In this document: piece by piece, positions 7,931 through 17,245 of the stretch
Layout of the letters: each line of letters begins with the position of its first letter
Position numbering within the stretch: position 1 is the first letter of the stretch
NCBI GenBank assembly: GCA_051886215.1
Contig: JBJEXX010000016.1
Location: 1-64,000, forward strand
DNA from: JBJEXX01 sp051886215
GTDB lineage: Bacteria > Bacillota_I > Bacilli_A > RF39 > UBA660
DNA length: 64,000 nucleotides
Reading direction: 5' to 3'
Notes under the pieces: model-generated
What the model was told of the DNA's origin: nothing
Seen by the model: only the letters and a program-made list of their open reading frames with translations
Database searches by the model: none
Made by a program: the position numbers and the translations under genes

Positions 7931-9483
7931 AAAAAATAAAAGAAAAAAAGAATATTATAATTATTTCTAGCATAGCTTTACTTTTAATTGTTATTAGTGT
8001 AATTGCTTATAATGAAATAAAATCATATAACGAAAATAAAACATTTAATGCTTTAGTGGAAGCTAATGAAGTAGCTACAAAATATTATGCTATAAACCAG
8101 GAAGTTTCAACATATACTTTTGGAGAAGATGAAACAACATTAATAGATAGTGAAGATACTATTCCATTAGGAACTATTGTAACTGTAAAGGATACTATGG
8201 TGGTTAATGATAAAGAGTATTATTATGTTTCATGGAAAGAATTAGAAGAAGTAAAAGAAGCTTTTGCAGAAGCAGAAACATTAAATAAAAATATGTTATT
8301 TGAAGAAACAGTAGAATCTTTAGGTTATATACCTAATGAAAATCTTAATGAAGTAGGAATTATAATAAAAGATACTAATATTTTTCTAAAAAAAGAGGAA
8401 ATATTTGAACCGACAGATAAATTATTAAACACCGGAGAAGAAACAATTATACTATTTGTTGAAGATGAATATAGTTATGTCTTAACAAAAAAAGTTACAG
8501 AAGATAATATTGTTACGGAAGAATCAAAAGAAGAAATAATAATAGAAGAAGAACCAACACAGGAAGAAGCAATTACTGAAGAAGAAAAAAATAAAGTAGA
8601 CGAAGAAATTCCAATTGAAGAAACAGTTGGGCCTGATGATATAATATTTGACGATAGTTATTTTACAGAAACGGAACCAGCAATAGATGATTATGAAGCA
8701 GAATTTGATGAATCTGATAATAATGAGCAAAAAGAATTAATTAAAATTAAAAATATGCAATTTGAACAAAAAACAATAAAAACAACTCCAAATTCAAAAA
8801 TAAATTTAAATCTAATAGTTAATCCAAAAGATCATGATGAAAATATAAAATATAGTTCATCAGATACAAATATTGCAAATGTTGATGAATCTGGGACAGT
8901 TACTGTTAATAATAAAATAGGTACAGTGACCATAACAGCAAAATCAGAAAAACTAACTGCAATATGTAAAATTAAAGTTAATCCTATAAAGGTTACATCA
9001 ATTAGTATAAGAGATTTATCAAAAAGAAATTTTGGTATAGGAGAAGAATTACAAATAACAACAAAAGTATTACCATTAAATGCAACAAATAAAAATGTTA
9101 GATATGTGTCTTCAAATCCAAGTGTTGCAACTGTAACACCTACAGGATTATTAATACCAAAAAAAGTAGGGGAAACAAAAATTACTGCAATATCAACTGA
9201 TACAAATAAAAAATCAACAACAAAAGTAACTGTAAAAAAGCCCACAACAAAAATTGAAATTACAAATTGTCCTAAAACTATAAAAGTAGGAAAAACATAT
9301 GATTTAAATTCAACTGCTAACAAAGAAGGATCATTTATAAGAACTTATAGTTCTAGTAATTCTGCAGTTGCAATTGTTGATAATGCCGGAATAGTAAATG
9401 CTAAAAAAGCAGGGACTGTTCAAATAACAGTAAAAACTTATAATAAATTAAAAGATACATGTACTATAAAAATAGTAAAATAA
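7927..9483 (+). CDS. Membrane-anchored protein with Big2 immunoglobulin-like repeats
   Basis: 518 aa. N-terminal membrane anchor at about 8-28. Residues 30-190 include a possible SH3-like fold. A strongly acidic Glu-rich linker follows at about 190-270 (EEIIIEEEPTQEEAITEEE). Three Big2-type domains fill the C-terminus, each with the SSSDTNIANVDESGTV / SSNPSVATVTPTGLL / SSSNSAVAIVDNAGIV pattern followed by K.AGT or GT.TITA. The acidic linker probably spans the wall. It is coupled by ATGA to the NlpC/P60 gene, which suggests a paired wall function. No enzyme site is seen. Confidence 0.8.
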   Translation: MKKIKEKKNIIIISSIALLLIVISVIAYNEIKSYNENKTFNALVEANEVATKYYAINQEVSTYTFGEDETTLIDSEDTIPLGTIVTVKDTMVVNDKEYYYVSWKELEEVKEAFAEAETLNKNMLFEETVESLGYIPNENLNEVGIIIKDTNIFLKKEEIFEPTDKLLNTGEETIILFVEDEYSYVLTKKVTEDNIVTEESKEEIIIEEEPTQEEAITEEEKNKVDEEIPIEETVGPDDIIFDDSYFTETEPAIDDYEAEFDESDNNEQKELIKIKNMQFEQKTIKTTPNSKINLNLIVNPKDHDENIKYSSSDTNIANVDESGTVTVNNKIGTVTITAKSEKLTAICKIKVNPIKVTSISIRDLSKRNFGIGEELQITTKVLPLNATNKNVRYVSSNPSVATVTPTGLLIPKKVGETKITAISTDTNKKSTTKVTVKKPTTKIEITNCPKTIKVGKTYDLNSTANKEGSFIRTYSSSNSAVAIVDNAGIVNAKKAGTVQITVKTYNKLKDTCTIKIVK

Positions 9484-9564
9484 GTATAATTAGAAAAATA
9501 ACAATATTCACTTGATTTAATTGATTTAAAATTATATACTTAATATAGAATAGGAGTAGATAAT

Positions 9565-9984
9565 ATGAATAAGAGTGATAGAAAAAAATATACAATTAGA
9601 GGTTTAAGTGTAATAGTTATAACTTTAGTAATTATGTTAGGTATTGGTTTAGTTAGTAATATTGTATCAAATAGTTTTATTAATGATGAAGGTAATACAT
9701 TTAATGCTCAGTTAGGAGATAACATTTTAATTGAAAAAATTACTGCAAGTGAAATTCATTATATAGATTCTAGTTTAATTAATATACCACTTTCAGTTCC
9801 TTATGAAGTAACTCCTAGTAATGCTACTAATCAAGATGTTTATATTATAAGTAGTGATAATTCTATAGTTGTAGTTAATGATGATAATACTATAACAGCT
9901 TTAAAAACAGGAACAGTTACTTTAACTTTAGTAGCTAATGATGGAAGTAATGTTACTACTAGTCTACAATTAGTAATTGAATAA
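9565..9984 (+). CDS. Small membrane-anchored single-Big2 protein
   Basis: 139 aa. One N-terminal membrane segment at about 13-33 (LSVIVITLVIMLGIGLVSNI) and one Big2-like domain at about 60-138 (VTPSNATNQDVYIISSDNSI, then TALKTGTVTLTLVA). It looks like a one-domain relative of the preceding protein. Ribosome site AGGAG, and a terminator directly follows the stop, so it is a separate unit. A wall-associated role is inferred. Confidence 0.7.
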   Translation: MNKSDRKKYTIRGLSVIVITLVIMLGIGLVSNIVSNSFINDEGNTFNAQLGDNILIEKITASEIHYIDSSLINIPLSVPYEVTPSNATNQDVYIISSDNSIVVVNDDNTITALKTGTVTLTLVANDGSNVTTSLQLVIE

Positions 9985-9988
9985 AATT

Positions 9989-10011
9989 AACAAGCATTAG
10001 CTTGTTTTTTT
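9989..10011 (+). terminator. Intrinsic terminator
   Basis: AACAAGC (9989-9995), ATTA loop, GCTTGTT (10000-10006), then T. Confidence 0.92.
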
Positions 10012-10058
10012 GTGGCTTTAATGATACAATTTTATTATTAAAATAGGAGGAATCTGCT

Positions 10059-11114
10059 ATGGAAAAAAAAGAAAATAGTAAAATGTACAAAAATATTAAA
10101 AAACTATTATTTTTTGCGCTTGTTTTGACTATAGTAGCTTTTATTTTACAGTTAAAATCTAATAATGATAATAAATATTATTTTAGTTATAAAGCTTCTA
10201 TTCCAGAAGTAAATATTGAAAAGGAAAAAGTTGGTGCATATAGAACTAGTGTTGATTACGATACTGTTTATAAGAATCAAAATATATCTAATAAAAATGA
10301 TGCAGTTGCACTAATAAAAAAAGATTCTAATATTCAAAAGCAAAAATGTAGTAATAAGGATATTTCCAGTATTGAAAATGAAATAGAAAAAAAATATGAT
10401 ATAGAGGCTGCTAATTTATGTGAATTAGATTTAGAAACTGCTAATAGTATAAAAAATGTGCTTGATAAAATTTATAATGAATTTCCTAAAACTAAAGGAT
10501 TTATTACAAATATATCTTTAGTTAATGCCGAAGATACTACTGGGTATATAGTTGCATTTATGCCGAGTTTTGCCTTTGCTTCTAGTAATACAATAACTAC
10601 TTATCCTACGGTTAAAAAGACTCAAGTCTTATTAAATGCATCTTATTTTTTAAATTTAAGTAAATTAAAAACTTCTATTTCTAGCGCTGCTTCTAGTGGT
10701 TGGTTTGTTCCTAATGCCAATGTTGAATCTTTAATTGCGCATGAATTTGGTCATTATTTATCTTTTTTAATAAATATGGATGAATTTAATATGGATAGTA
10801 TTTTATTGATTGAACAAAATAAATCTTCTACTTATAACAAAATGCTTAGTGCTTATAATAGTGGTGATACTGCACAAAAAATTATAAAAGAGGCCTATGA
10901 TAATTATAAAAAAGATACGGGGATGGGTATTAGTTTAATTGATTTTAGAAGTAGTATATCAGAGTATGCAGTAGCAACTGATAATAAAGGTAATTATATA
11001 TATGATGAAACTATTGCGGAAGCGATTGATGACTACTATGCTAATGGTGAAGCTTCTGCGGATGCTAGTAAGTATATTGTTAATGTTTTAAAAAATAAAC
11101 TAGGAGATGAATAA
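10059..11114 (+). CDS. Membrane-anchored HExxH zinc metalloprotease (predicted)
   Basis: 351 aa. N-terminal anchor at about 12-30 (LLFFALVLTIVAFILQL). The zinc motif is in SLIAHEFGHYLSFL at about residue 228, followed about 50 residues later by SEYAVATD and ETIAEAIDDYYANG; the E of this last segment would be the third zinc ligand of a gluzincin. The region ahead has AFMPSFAFASSN, probably the substrate-edge strand. No named family is assigned. It ends 2 bases before the next gene, a trypsin-fold protein without catalytic residues, so the two are co-translated. The substrate is unknown; surface protein processing is possible. Confidence 0.65.
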   Translation: MEKKENSKMYKNIKKLLFFALVLTIVAFILQLKSNNDNKYYFSYKASIPEVNIEKEKVGAYRTSVDYDTVYKNQNISNKNDAVALIKKDSNIQKQKCSNKDISSIENEIEKKYDIEAANLCELDLETANSIKNVLDKIYNEFPKTKGFITNISLVNAEDTTGYIVAFMPSFAFASSNTITTYPTVKKTQVLLNASYFLNLSKLKTSISSAASSGWFVPNANVESLIAHEFGHYLSFLINMDEFNMDSILLIEQNKSSTYNKMLSAYNSGDTAQKIIKEAYDNYKKDTGMGISLIDFRSSISEYAVATDNKGNYIYDETIAEAIDDYYANGEASADASKYIVNVLKNKLGDE

Positions 11115-11116
11115 TA

Positions 11117-12895
11117 GTGAAAAGAGCTACGGGTGAATTGAATTTAACAGTTGTGGTCTTGGTGGCTATTGGTGCCATTTTGGGCTTTTTTATGCTGTTT
11201 AAAGATACTATGTTTAGTAGTGCTATGGCTCCTACTTGTTGTATTTTAAGTAAAGGTACATATAAGAATGGTATTTGTGAAACTAATGAATCATCTAAAT
11301 ATCAAGAATGTATGGGTGGAGGAACTATTGAATCTAGTAATAAACAAGAATCTGAAAACAAATTTATAAAAGGGAGTGATTCAATAGATAATTCTAATAT
11401 TATTAATAATATTAAAGATAGTGGAGTAGAAAATAGTATTAATGGTGATCTGTCTATTTCAAATAGTGACGATAATAGAAAAGCAGATGAAGATAATAAA
11501 GAATTAAATAAAAAATCTACAGATAATATAAAAGATATTATGTCAAATACTACAGGAAATGCTAAAGGTGAAAATAGTGGCCAAATTACTGGTGAAAATG
11601 AAGAAGAAATAAAGAATAAAGCTTCTAATGGATTGAATACAAAAGGAGATTATAGTAAAAGTAGAATTACTAATACTACTTCTAATTATAGTTCTGATAA
11701 AAGTTCTTATACTACTACATCTACTGTAAAAAGTAATACTTCAAATTATCAAATGAATATTACTTATACATATCAAAAGAATAAATCAGGATCTTATGAA
11801 TTAACAGGAATTTCGTGGAAAGAGTCCAGACCTTCAGAAATTTTAGTTAATGGTTATGAAAAAGAATTGACTGAAAATGGTGATACTATTAAACATAGTT
11901 ATAATGGTGTTTTAAAAGGACAATATAATACAGAAAAATTAAATAGTTATATTGATGAGAATGGTACTAAAATTTATAATGAATTAAGTAATAGAGTAGT
12001 ATTCTTAGATACTTATAGTGGTGATAGGATTGTTGAAAATGCTAATGGGGTGTTTATAAATCCAGGTGTTATTGTTACTACTTGGAATTTTTTGAAAAAA
12101 TCAGTTATTAATGGTGATAAATTAATTGTTACTAATAGTGAGGGTGGTAATTATAGTGTAGATGGTATTATATCCATTAATACTGAACTTGATTTAGCAT
12201 TTATTAAATTAAAAGAAAAAATAGGTGATAAGACAGAATTTGGAAATGTGTATGATTTAAAAGTAGAAGCAATTGATTTCACTATATGTACAGATAATGA
12301 TTATAAATTAGAAGTTAAATATGGTTATTTATTAAAAAGAGGTGGTTTAATAACTAGTTTAATTACTTTAGAAAGAAATGAAGAAGGTAGTCCATTATTT
12401 GATTATAATAAAAAACTTATCGGTATAAATACAGCTAACGTGTTAAAATCTTCTACTTCTATTGCTAGAAGTACTAATTATATAAAAAATCTACAATCAA
12501 AATTAGAAAAACAGGATTTTACTAGTATTAAAGTAACCAGTTTTAAAGATTTAAAAAACAAGTATATAAATGAAAATAATGAAACAGAAGATAATACAAT
12601 ACCAAAAGATATCTGGAATAAATATAAAAGAATTGGTGATGTTGAAAACACTATAACTTTAAATTTAATAAAATCTAGTTATGATGATAATATAGTATCT
12701 TTAAGATATGTTAATGATATAAGTGATTATTCTGATAATTTTGCTTTAGCGGATAATTTTATAAATAAACTTATAAAACAAGAATATAAAAAGAAACACT
12801 CTAGTACTTATAAAATTATTTATCAAAAAGGAAATAGTAAAGTTATATTACTTAGTGAATTTAATTATTTAATAATTATTATGACAGGAGTTTAA
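11117..12895 (+). CDS. Membrane-anchored trypsin/HtrA-like pseudoprotease
   Basis: 592 aa, GTG start with the ribosome site (AGGAGATG) inside the end of the upstream gene. A membrane anchor lies at about 8-28 (LTVVVLVAIGAILGFFMLF), followed by a Cys pair and a long Ser/Asn/Lys-rich linker to about 200. Residues about 300-470 follow the HtrA/trypsin pattern, but the active site is gone: VTTWNFL stands where VTNNHVV has the histidine, DLAFIKL keeps the aspartate, and NEEGSPLFD has Glu where GNSGGPL has the serine. So it probably binds rather than cuts. It is coupled to an HExxH protease upstream and to a small anchored protein downstream. Confidence 0.6.
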   Translation: MKRATGELNLTVVVLVAIGAILGFFMLFKDTMFSSAMAPTCCILSKGTYKNGICETNESSKYQECMGGGTIESSNKQESENKFIKGSDSIDNSNIINNIKDSGVENSINGDLSISNSDDNRKADEDNKELNKKSTDNIKDIMSNTTGNAKGENSGQITGENEEEIKNKASNGLNTKGDYSKSRITNTTSNYSSDKSSYTTTSTVKSNTSNYQMNITYTYQKNKSGSYELTGISWKESRPSEILVNGYEKELTENGDTIKHSYNGVLKGQYNTEKLNSYIDENGTKIYNELSNRVVFLDTYSGDRIVENANGVFINPGVIVTTWNFLKKSVINGDKLIVTNSEGGNYSVDGIISINTELDLAFIKLKEKIGDKTEFGNVYDLKVEAIDFTICTDNDYKLEVKYGYLLKRGGLITSLITLERNEEGSPLFDYNKKLIGINTANVLKSSTSIARSTNYIKNLQSKLEKQDFTSIKVTSFKDLKNKYINENNETEDNTIPKDIWNKYKRIGDVENTITLNLIKSSYDDNIVSLRYVNDISDYSDNFALADNFINKLIKQEYKKKHSSTYKIIYQKGNSKVILLSEFNYLIIIMTGV

Positions 12896-12896
12896 A

Positions 12897-13409
12897 ATGA
12901 ATAAAAAAGAAAAAATAATTTTAACAATTATATTTATAGTAGTTATATTTATAATGGGTTTTTCTATAAAATTTATAGTAAATTCTAATTCTTTAAAAAA
13001 ATATAGTTCTGATAAAATAACCTTTAATTATGATAATTCTTGGACAGTAACTAGAAACGAAAATAATTTTTATTTGGTTGATAAGAATGGAAGTAGCATT
13101 ATAATTAATATTACATCTATTGATACTGATAGCGAAAGTATGAGTGTAGAAGAAGTAAATAGTAGTATAATTTATAAGTTACTGCAAGATAATGATAAAT
13201 ATAAAAAAATTGCCGAAGAAAGTTGTAAAATGACTAGTGTTTATTATGATGGATATAAAACTTTACTTGAGAATGATGCTAATCAATCTCTTATATATGT
13301 CACTATGACTAGTGATTATATTTTAACTGTTAATTATTCTGCTTTAAATAAATATTTTGATTTAGGTATTGATAGTGTAGAGAATATTGTTGGTTCTATT
13401 GCAATTTAA
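12897..13409 (+). CDS. Small membrane-anchored extracytoplasmic protein (PsbP-like fold possible)
   Basis: 170 aa. N-terminal anchor at about 7-28 (IILTIIFIVVIFIMGFSIKF). The outer domain begins YSSDKITFNYDNSWTVT and ends GIDSVENIVGSIAI, a layout seen in PsbP/Mog1-like and related lipoprotein domains of Firmicutes. It starts 1 base after the pseudoprotease stop, so it belongs to the 10059-13409 operon. The fold is a suggestion only; no enzyme motif is present. Confidence 0.55.
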   Translation: MNKKEKIILTIIFIVVIFIMGFSIKFIVNSNSLKKYSSDKITFNYDNSWTVTRNENNFYLVDKNGSSIIINITSIDTDSESMSVEEVNSSIIYKLLQDNDKYKKIAEESCKMTSVYYDGYKTLLENDANQSLIYVTMTSDYILTVNYSALNKYFDLGIDSVENIVGSIAI

Positions 13410-13454
13410 TGGAGATTTAGAGTATAATAAAAGAATGAAAAAGTGGTGATTATA

Positions 13455-15254
13455 ATGAGTAGGTATAATGATAATGTTACTTTTAATACTGATAAAAAAG
13501 ATGATAGTAGTTCTAAAGCTTTAAAAAAATTTTTGTTTTTTGGTTTTGGAATTATTGTAATATTAATTGTAGTAATAGTTGTTATATTGTCTTTGGTTAA
13601 TAAAAATATTGATACTAGTTTATCTAGTTTAAGTGTTGATTCAGGAATAATTAGTCCAGAATTTAAAAGTGATAAATTAAATTATACTATTGAAACTGAT
13701 TCTGATGATTTGTTTTTTACATGTAAGGCTACATCAAAAAAATCTAAAATTGATGGATGTGGAAAAACTATTAAATTAGAAGATGACGAAAATGATATTA
13801 AAATTGTAGTTAGTTATAAAAATCAAAGTACTACATATAATTTTAAAGTTATAAAAAATAGTAAATTTGATATTCAGGTAACAGGTAATAGTGATAATTG
13901 GACTGATAAAGATATTACTTTAGTGGTAACTGCTACTTCATTAGAAAATATCCCTTTAGCGGAAATGGCTTATTCTTTTGATGATGGTGAGACTTGGCAA
14001 AAAGAAAATAAAGCAGTTTTTTCAAAAAATCAAACAGTTAAAATTAGAGTAAAAGATATAGAAGGAAATACTTCTGCAGCTTTTAAAGAAAAAATTTCTA
14101 AAATAGATAAAAATGTACCTAAAGTAAAATTATCTGTTAATAACAAAAAATTAACTGCCGTTGTTACACCTGATAAAACACCTAGTGGTTATTCTTATAC
14201 TTGGTATTTAAATGGTGAAGAAATAGAAGGAGCCAAAAGTATTAATTATACTGCTAAAGAAAATGGTAAATATAAAGTTAAAGTTACTTCTAAAGTTGGA
14301 AAGAGTGTAGTAAGTGAAGAAGTTACTATAACTAGTGGTACAACTTATACAATTAATTATAATGGAAATGGTGGAGTAGATGTACCAAACGATCAAATAA
14401 AGTCTAAAGATGAAGAATTAATTATTACTAATAAAAAACCTAGTAGAGAAGGATATTCTTTTAAAGGATGGTCAGTAACTAGTGATGGAGAAGTTGATTA
14501 TTTTTCTGGTGACAAATATAATTTAAATAAATCTATAATTTTATATGCAGTATGGGAGAAAAATACTTCTGTTGAAAAATATAATATTTATTATAATGCT
14601 ACAGGAGGAAATAATGCTCCTAATACTCAAGTTAAAGAGCAAAATAAAGATATAACTATTAGTAATACTAAACCTACAAAAGCAGATAGTGAATTTTTAG
14701 GTTGGGCTGTTAGTAATGGAGGAAGTGTTGTTTATACTCCAGGTGCTGTTTACAAAGATAATAAATCTATAACTTTATATGCAGTATGGAAAAAGATGAA
14801 AACAATAACTGTTACTTATAGGGGAAATGGAGCTAATGTTACAAAATCAGCTGTTTCTTCAAGTGGTACTAATACCTTTACAATGCCTACTATCACAAGA
14901 GCTGGTTATACAGTTGTAGGTTGGGCTTATTCTCAAACTGCTACTCAGGCTAACTATACAGTAGGTCAAAAAGTAACTTTTAATGATTCGGTTACTTTAT
15001 ATGCGGTTACTTATAAAAAAATTACGGCTACATTTAATAAAAATACAGCTAGTAAAATTAGTAAAAATAATGAAAGTTGTTATTTATATAATAAAGCTAC
15101 ATTATGTAGTGTCACTACGCCAACTATTACACCCAAATCTGGTAAAAAAGCTTTAGGTTGGTCAATATATCAAAATGTTAGTAGTGCCTCTTTTGCGGCT
15201 AATACCAAAGTTGCTATTTCTTCTAACACGACACTTTATGCTATAACTAAATGA
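13455..15254 (+). CDS. Membrane-anchored adhesin-like protein with InlB/Flg_new repeats
   Basis: 599 aa. Membrane anchor at about 25-48 (FFGFGIIVILIVVIVVILSLV). Then a cadherin-like beta-sandwich (about 55-135, LSVDSGIISPEFKSDKLNY), one or two Ig-like domains (about 140-295), and four Listeria-Bacteroides/InlB B-repeat units from about 298: each has INYNGNGG or IYYNATGG, then GYSFKGWSV / SEFLGWAVS / YTVVGWAYS / ALGWSIY, and ends ILYAVW or TLYAVT. Such repeats occur in surface adhesins and wall-linked enzymes. The frame opens at GTG 13443; ATG 13455 is the likely start. No LPXTG motif is present; the anchor is N-terminal. Confidence 0.8.
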   Translation: MSRYNDNVTFNTDKKDDSSSKALKKFLFFGFGIIVILIVVIVVILSLVNKNIDTSLSSLSVDSGIISPEFKSDKLNYTIETDSDDLFFTCKATSKKSKIDGCGKTIKLEDDENDIKIVVSYKNQSTTYNFKVIKNSKFDIQVTGNSDNWTDKDITLVVTATSLENIPLAEMAYSFDDGETWQKENKAVFSKNQTVKIRVKDIEGNTSAAFKEKISKIDKNVPKVKLSVNNKKLTAVVTPDKTPSGYSYTWYLNGEEIEGAKSINYTAKENGKYKVKVTSKVGKSVVSEEVTITSGTTYTINYNGNGGVDVPNDQIKSKDEELIITNKKPSREGYSFKGWSVTSDGEVDYFSGDKYNLNKSIILYAVWEKNTSVEKYNIYYNATGGNNAPNTQVKEQNKDITISNTKPTKADSEFLGWAVSNGGSVVYTPGAVYKDNKSITLYAVWKKMKTITVTYRGNGANVTKSAVSSSGTNTFTMPTITRAGYTVVGWAYSQTATQANYTVGQKVTFNDSVTLYAVTYKKITATFNKNTASKISKNNESCYLYNKATLCSVTTPTITPKSGKKALGWSIYQNVSSASFAANTKVAISSNTTLYAITK

Positions 15255-15284
15255 TGTGAGTAAATTACTTACATCATTTTTATT
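15252..15284 (+). terminator. Intrinsic terminator
   Basis: TGATGTGAGTAA (15252-15263) pairs with TTACTTACATCA (15265-15276), then T-rich. It overlaps the stop of the repeat protein. Confidence 0.85.
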
Positions 15285-15287
15285 TCA

Positions 15288-15316
15288 TTGAAATCATTTT
15301 TATAATGTTATATAAT
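15288..15316 (+). promoter_or_regulatory. Promoter of the LCP gene
   Basis: TTGAAA (15288-15293), 17-base spacer, TATAAT (15311-15316); the gene starts 26 bases later after AGGAGGG. Confidence 0.75.
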
Positions 15317-15341
15317 ATTATTACATACTAGGAGGGATTAA

Positions 15342-17144
15342 ATGACAAGGGAAGAAAAAAGAAATGAAAATAAAGGTGTTAATATAGGAGTAATATTTAG
15401 TATTATTTTATTATTTTTAACCAGCATTTTTCTTATATATAATATATTTTTGTTAGGACCTATAGAACCAGTTCTTAGATATATTTTAATTGGGTTAATT
15501 GTACTTATTAATTTTATTAAATTTAAAAAAAGAAAAAGAGTTATTAAAAAGAAAAAAAGTAAAAAATTTATTATTTTTAATATAGTTCTTTCTATTATAT
15601 TTTTATTAATTGGATTATTTATATATAAATTTTATAATTCGATTGATAGTTTAAGTAAAGATATGGATACATATTCTTCAAGTTTAGTGGTTAAAAATGA
15701 TAGTTCTATAACAGGTATACAAGATATTGAAGATAGTAAAATAGGAATGCTTAATGATGAAACTAGTTATGAAGGTTATATTATTCCTAATGAAACTATA
15801 GATAAAAATGATTTAGAAAGTGATAATGATATTATTACTTATGATAGTTATACAGAGTTATTAAATGCTCTTTATGATGAAGAAGTAGATGGTGTTTTTT
15901 TACCAACAAATTACGTTAATATGTTTAGTAATGTTGATGGATATGAAAATATTAATAATGAGACAAAAATAGTATTTACTAAAACAAAAACTATCAAAAA
16001 GAAACTTTCTTTTAGTAAAAACAAAATAGACAAACCAATAACTGTTTTACTTACAGGAATAGATTCTAATGTTGATGGACTTAGTAATAGTGCTTCATCT
16101 AATAGTGATACATTGATAGTAGTTACTTTTAATCCTGAAACTTTAACTGCTACTATGCTTAGTATTCCTAGAGATAGTTATGTACCTATAAGCTGTTTTA
16201 GTGGAAATGAAAAAAGCAAAATTACACATTCTGGATGGCAGGGTATTGATTGTGTGGAAAATACTATTGAAGATTTTTTAGATATAGAGATCGATTATTA
16301 TGTAAAACTTAATTTTAAAGGATTAGTAAATTTAGTTGATGCTTTAGGTGGAATTGATGTAGAGGTTCCTCAAGATTTATGTACCGATAGTTCTGATAGA
16401 ACTGGTGAAGTTTGTATTAAGGCTGGAAGTCAACATTTAAATGGAGAAGAAGCTTTAGTTTTAGCAAGAAATAGAAAACAACTTGCTAGAGGTGATATAG
16501 ATAGAGGACTTAATCAACAAATAGTTGTTAAAGGAATACTTAATGCAGTACAAAATAATATAACTAATGTTAATGCTTTATCTAAACTTTTAGATACTTT
16601 ATCTAAAAATATGGATACTAATTTTTCTACTGATGAAATTTTATCTTTCTATAATGTTGGTAAAGATATACTTAGAAAATCTAATAAAAGCGCTACTGAT
16701 AGTATAAATATTATTCAATTGTTCTTAGCTGGAGAAGGTGCTTACATTTATGATCCGGGTACAAAACTTGATTTATATTATTATATTTTATATAAAGAAA
16801 GTGTGGAAAAAGTTAGTGAAGCTATGAATTATAATTTAGGTAAAACTACTCCTGATATGGATAAAACTTTTACTTGGTCAATTGATGAAAACTATGAGCA
16901 TACTCCTTTAGGAAAAGATATCAGTGATTTTACAAAATTATATTATAGTGGTAGTAGTTATAGACCTAATACTTCTTCTGATACTACTAATGATAGCTCT
17001 AATTCTAATTCTACCAATAATTCTAAAGAAGAGAATGATAGCAAAGAAGATATAAATGATGATACAGATGAAGATAATGAAGATGAAATTGATGATACTG
17101 ATGATGAAGATGATCCTTTAGATACTATAACTCCTCAACCATAA
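15342..17144 (+). CDS. LytR-CpsA-Psr (LCP) family glycopolymer ligase
   Basis: 600 aa. Three membrane segments near the N-terminus (about 13-33, 43-58, 72-93), then an outer domain of about 110 residues (GIQDIEDSKIGMLNDE to VDGVFLPTNYVNMF) that resembles a solute-binding-type fold, then the LCP catalytic domain at about 225-400: LLTGIDSN, MLSIPRDSYVPI, ITHSGW, YVKLNFKGLVNLVDALGGID and ARNRKQLARGDIDRGLNQQ. The Asp and Arg residues that bind the polyprenyl-pyrophosphate head group are kept. The tail is very acidic (DTDEDNEDEIDDTDDEDD). LCP enzymes attach wall polymers to peptidoglycan, which fits the rhamnose and glycan loci in this window. Confidence 0.93.
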   Translation: MTREEKRNENKGVNIGVIFSIILLFLTSIFLIYNIFLLGPIEPVLRYILIGLIVLINFIKFKKRKRVIKKKKSKKFIIFNIVLSIIFLLIGLFIYKFYNSIDSLSKDMDTYSSSLVVKNDSSITGIQDIEDSKIGMLNDETSYEGYIIPNETIDKNDLESDNDIITYDSYTELLNALYDEEVDGVFLPTNYVNMFSNVDGYENINNETKIVFTKTKTIKKKLSFSKNKIDKPITVLLTGIDSNVDGLSNSASSNSDTLIVVTFNPETLTATMLSIPRDSYVPISCFSGNEKSKITHSGWQGIDCVENTIEDFLDIEIDYYVKLNFKGLVNLVDALGGIDVEVPQDLCTDSSDRTGEVCIKAGSQHLNGEEALVLARNRKQLARGDIDRGLNQQIVVKGILNAVQNNITNVNALSKLLDTLSKNMDTNFSTDEILSFYNVGKDILRKSNKSATDSINIIQLFLAGEGAYIYDPGTKLDLYYYILYKESVEKVSEAMNYNLGKTTPDMDKTFTWSIDENYEHTPLGKDISDFTKLYYSGSSYRPNTSSDTTNDSSNSNSTNNSKEENDSKEDINDDTDEDNEDEIDDTDDEDDPLDTITPQP

Positions 17145-17174
17145 ATTTACAAATGTTTACAATACTTAACAAAT

Positions 17175-17198
17175 AAAGACAGACTATTCTGTCTTTTT
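17175..17198 (+). terminator. Terminator of the LCP gene
   Basis: AAAGACAGA (17175-17183), CTAT loop, TCTGTCTTT (17188-17196), then T. Confidence 0.92.
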
Positions 17199-17245
17199 AT
17201 AATGTAATTTGTTATAATTATTATGATAATGAGGAGGTGTATATA

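Noticed and set aside
8832..9323. 163-codon open frame on the minus strand.
   Set aside because: It is antisense to the Big2 repeats, rich in Val/Phe from reversed Asn/Lys/Thr codons, with no ribosome site.
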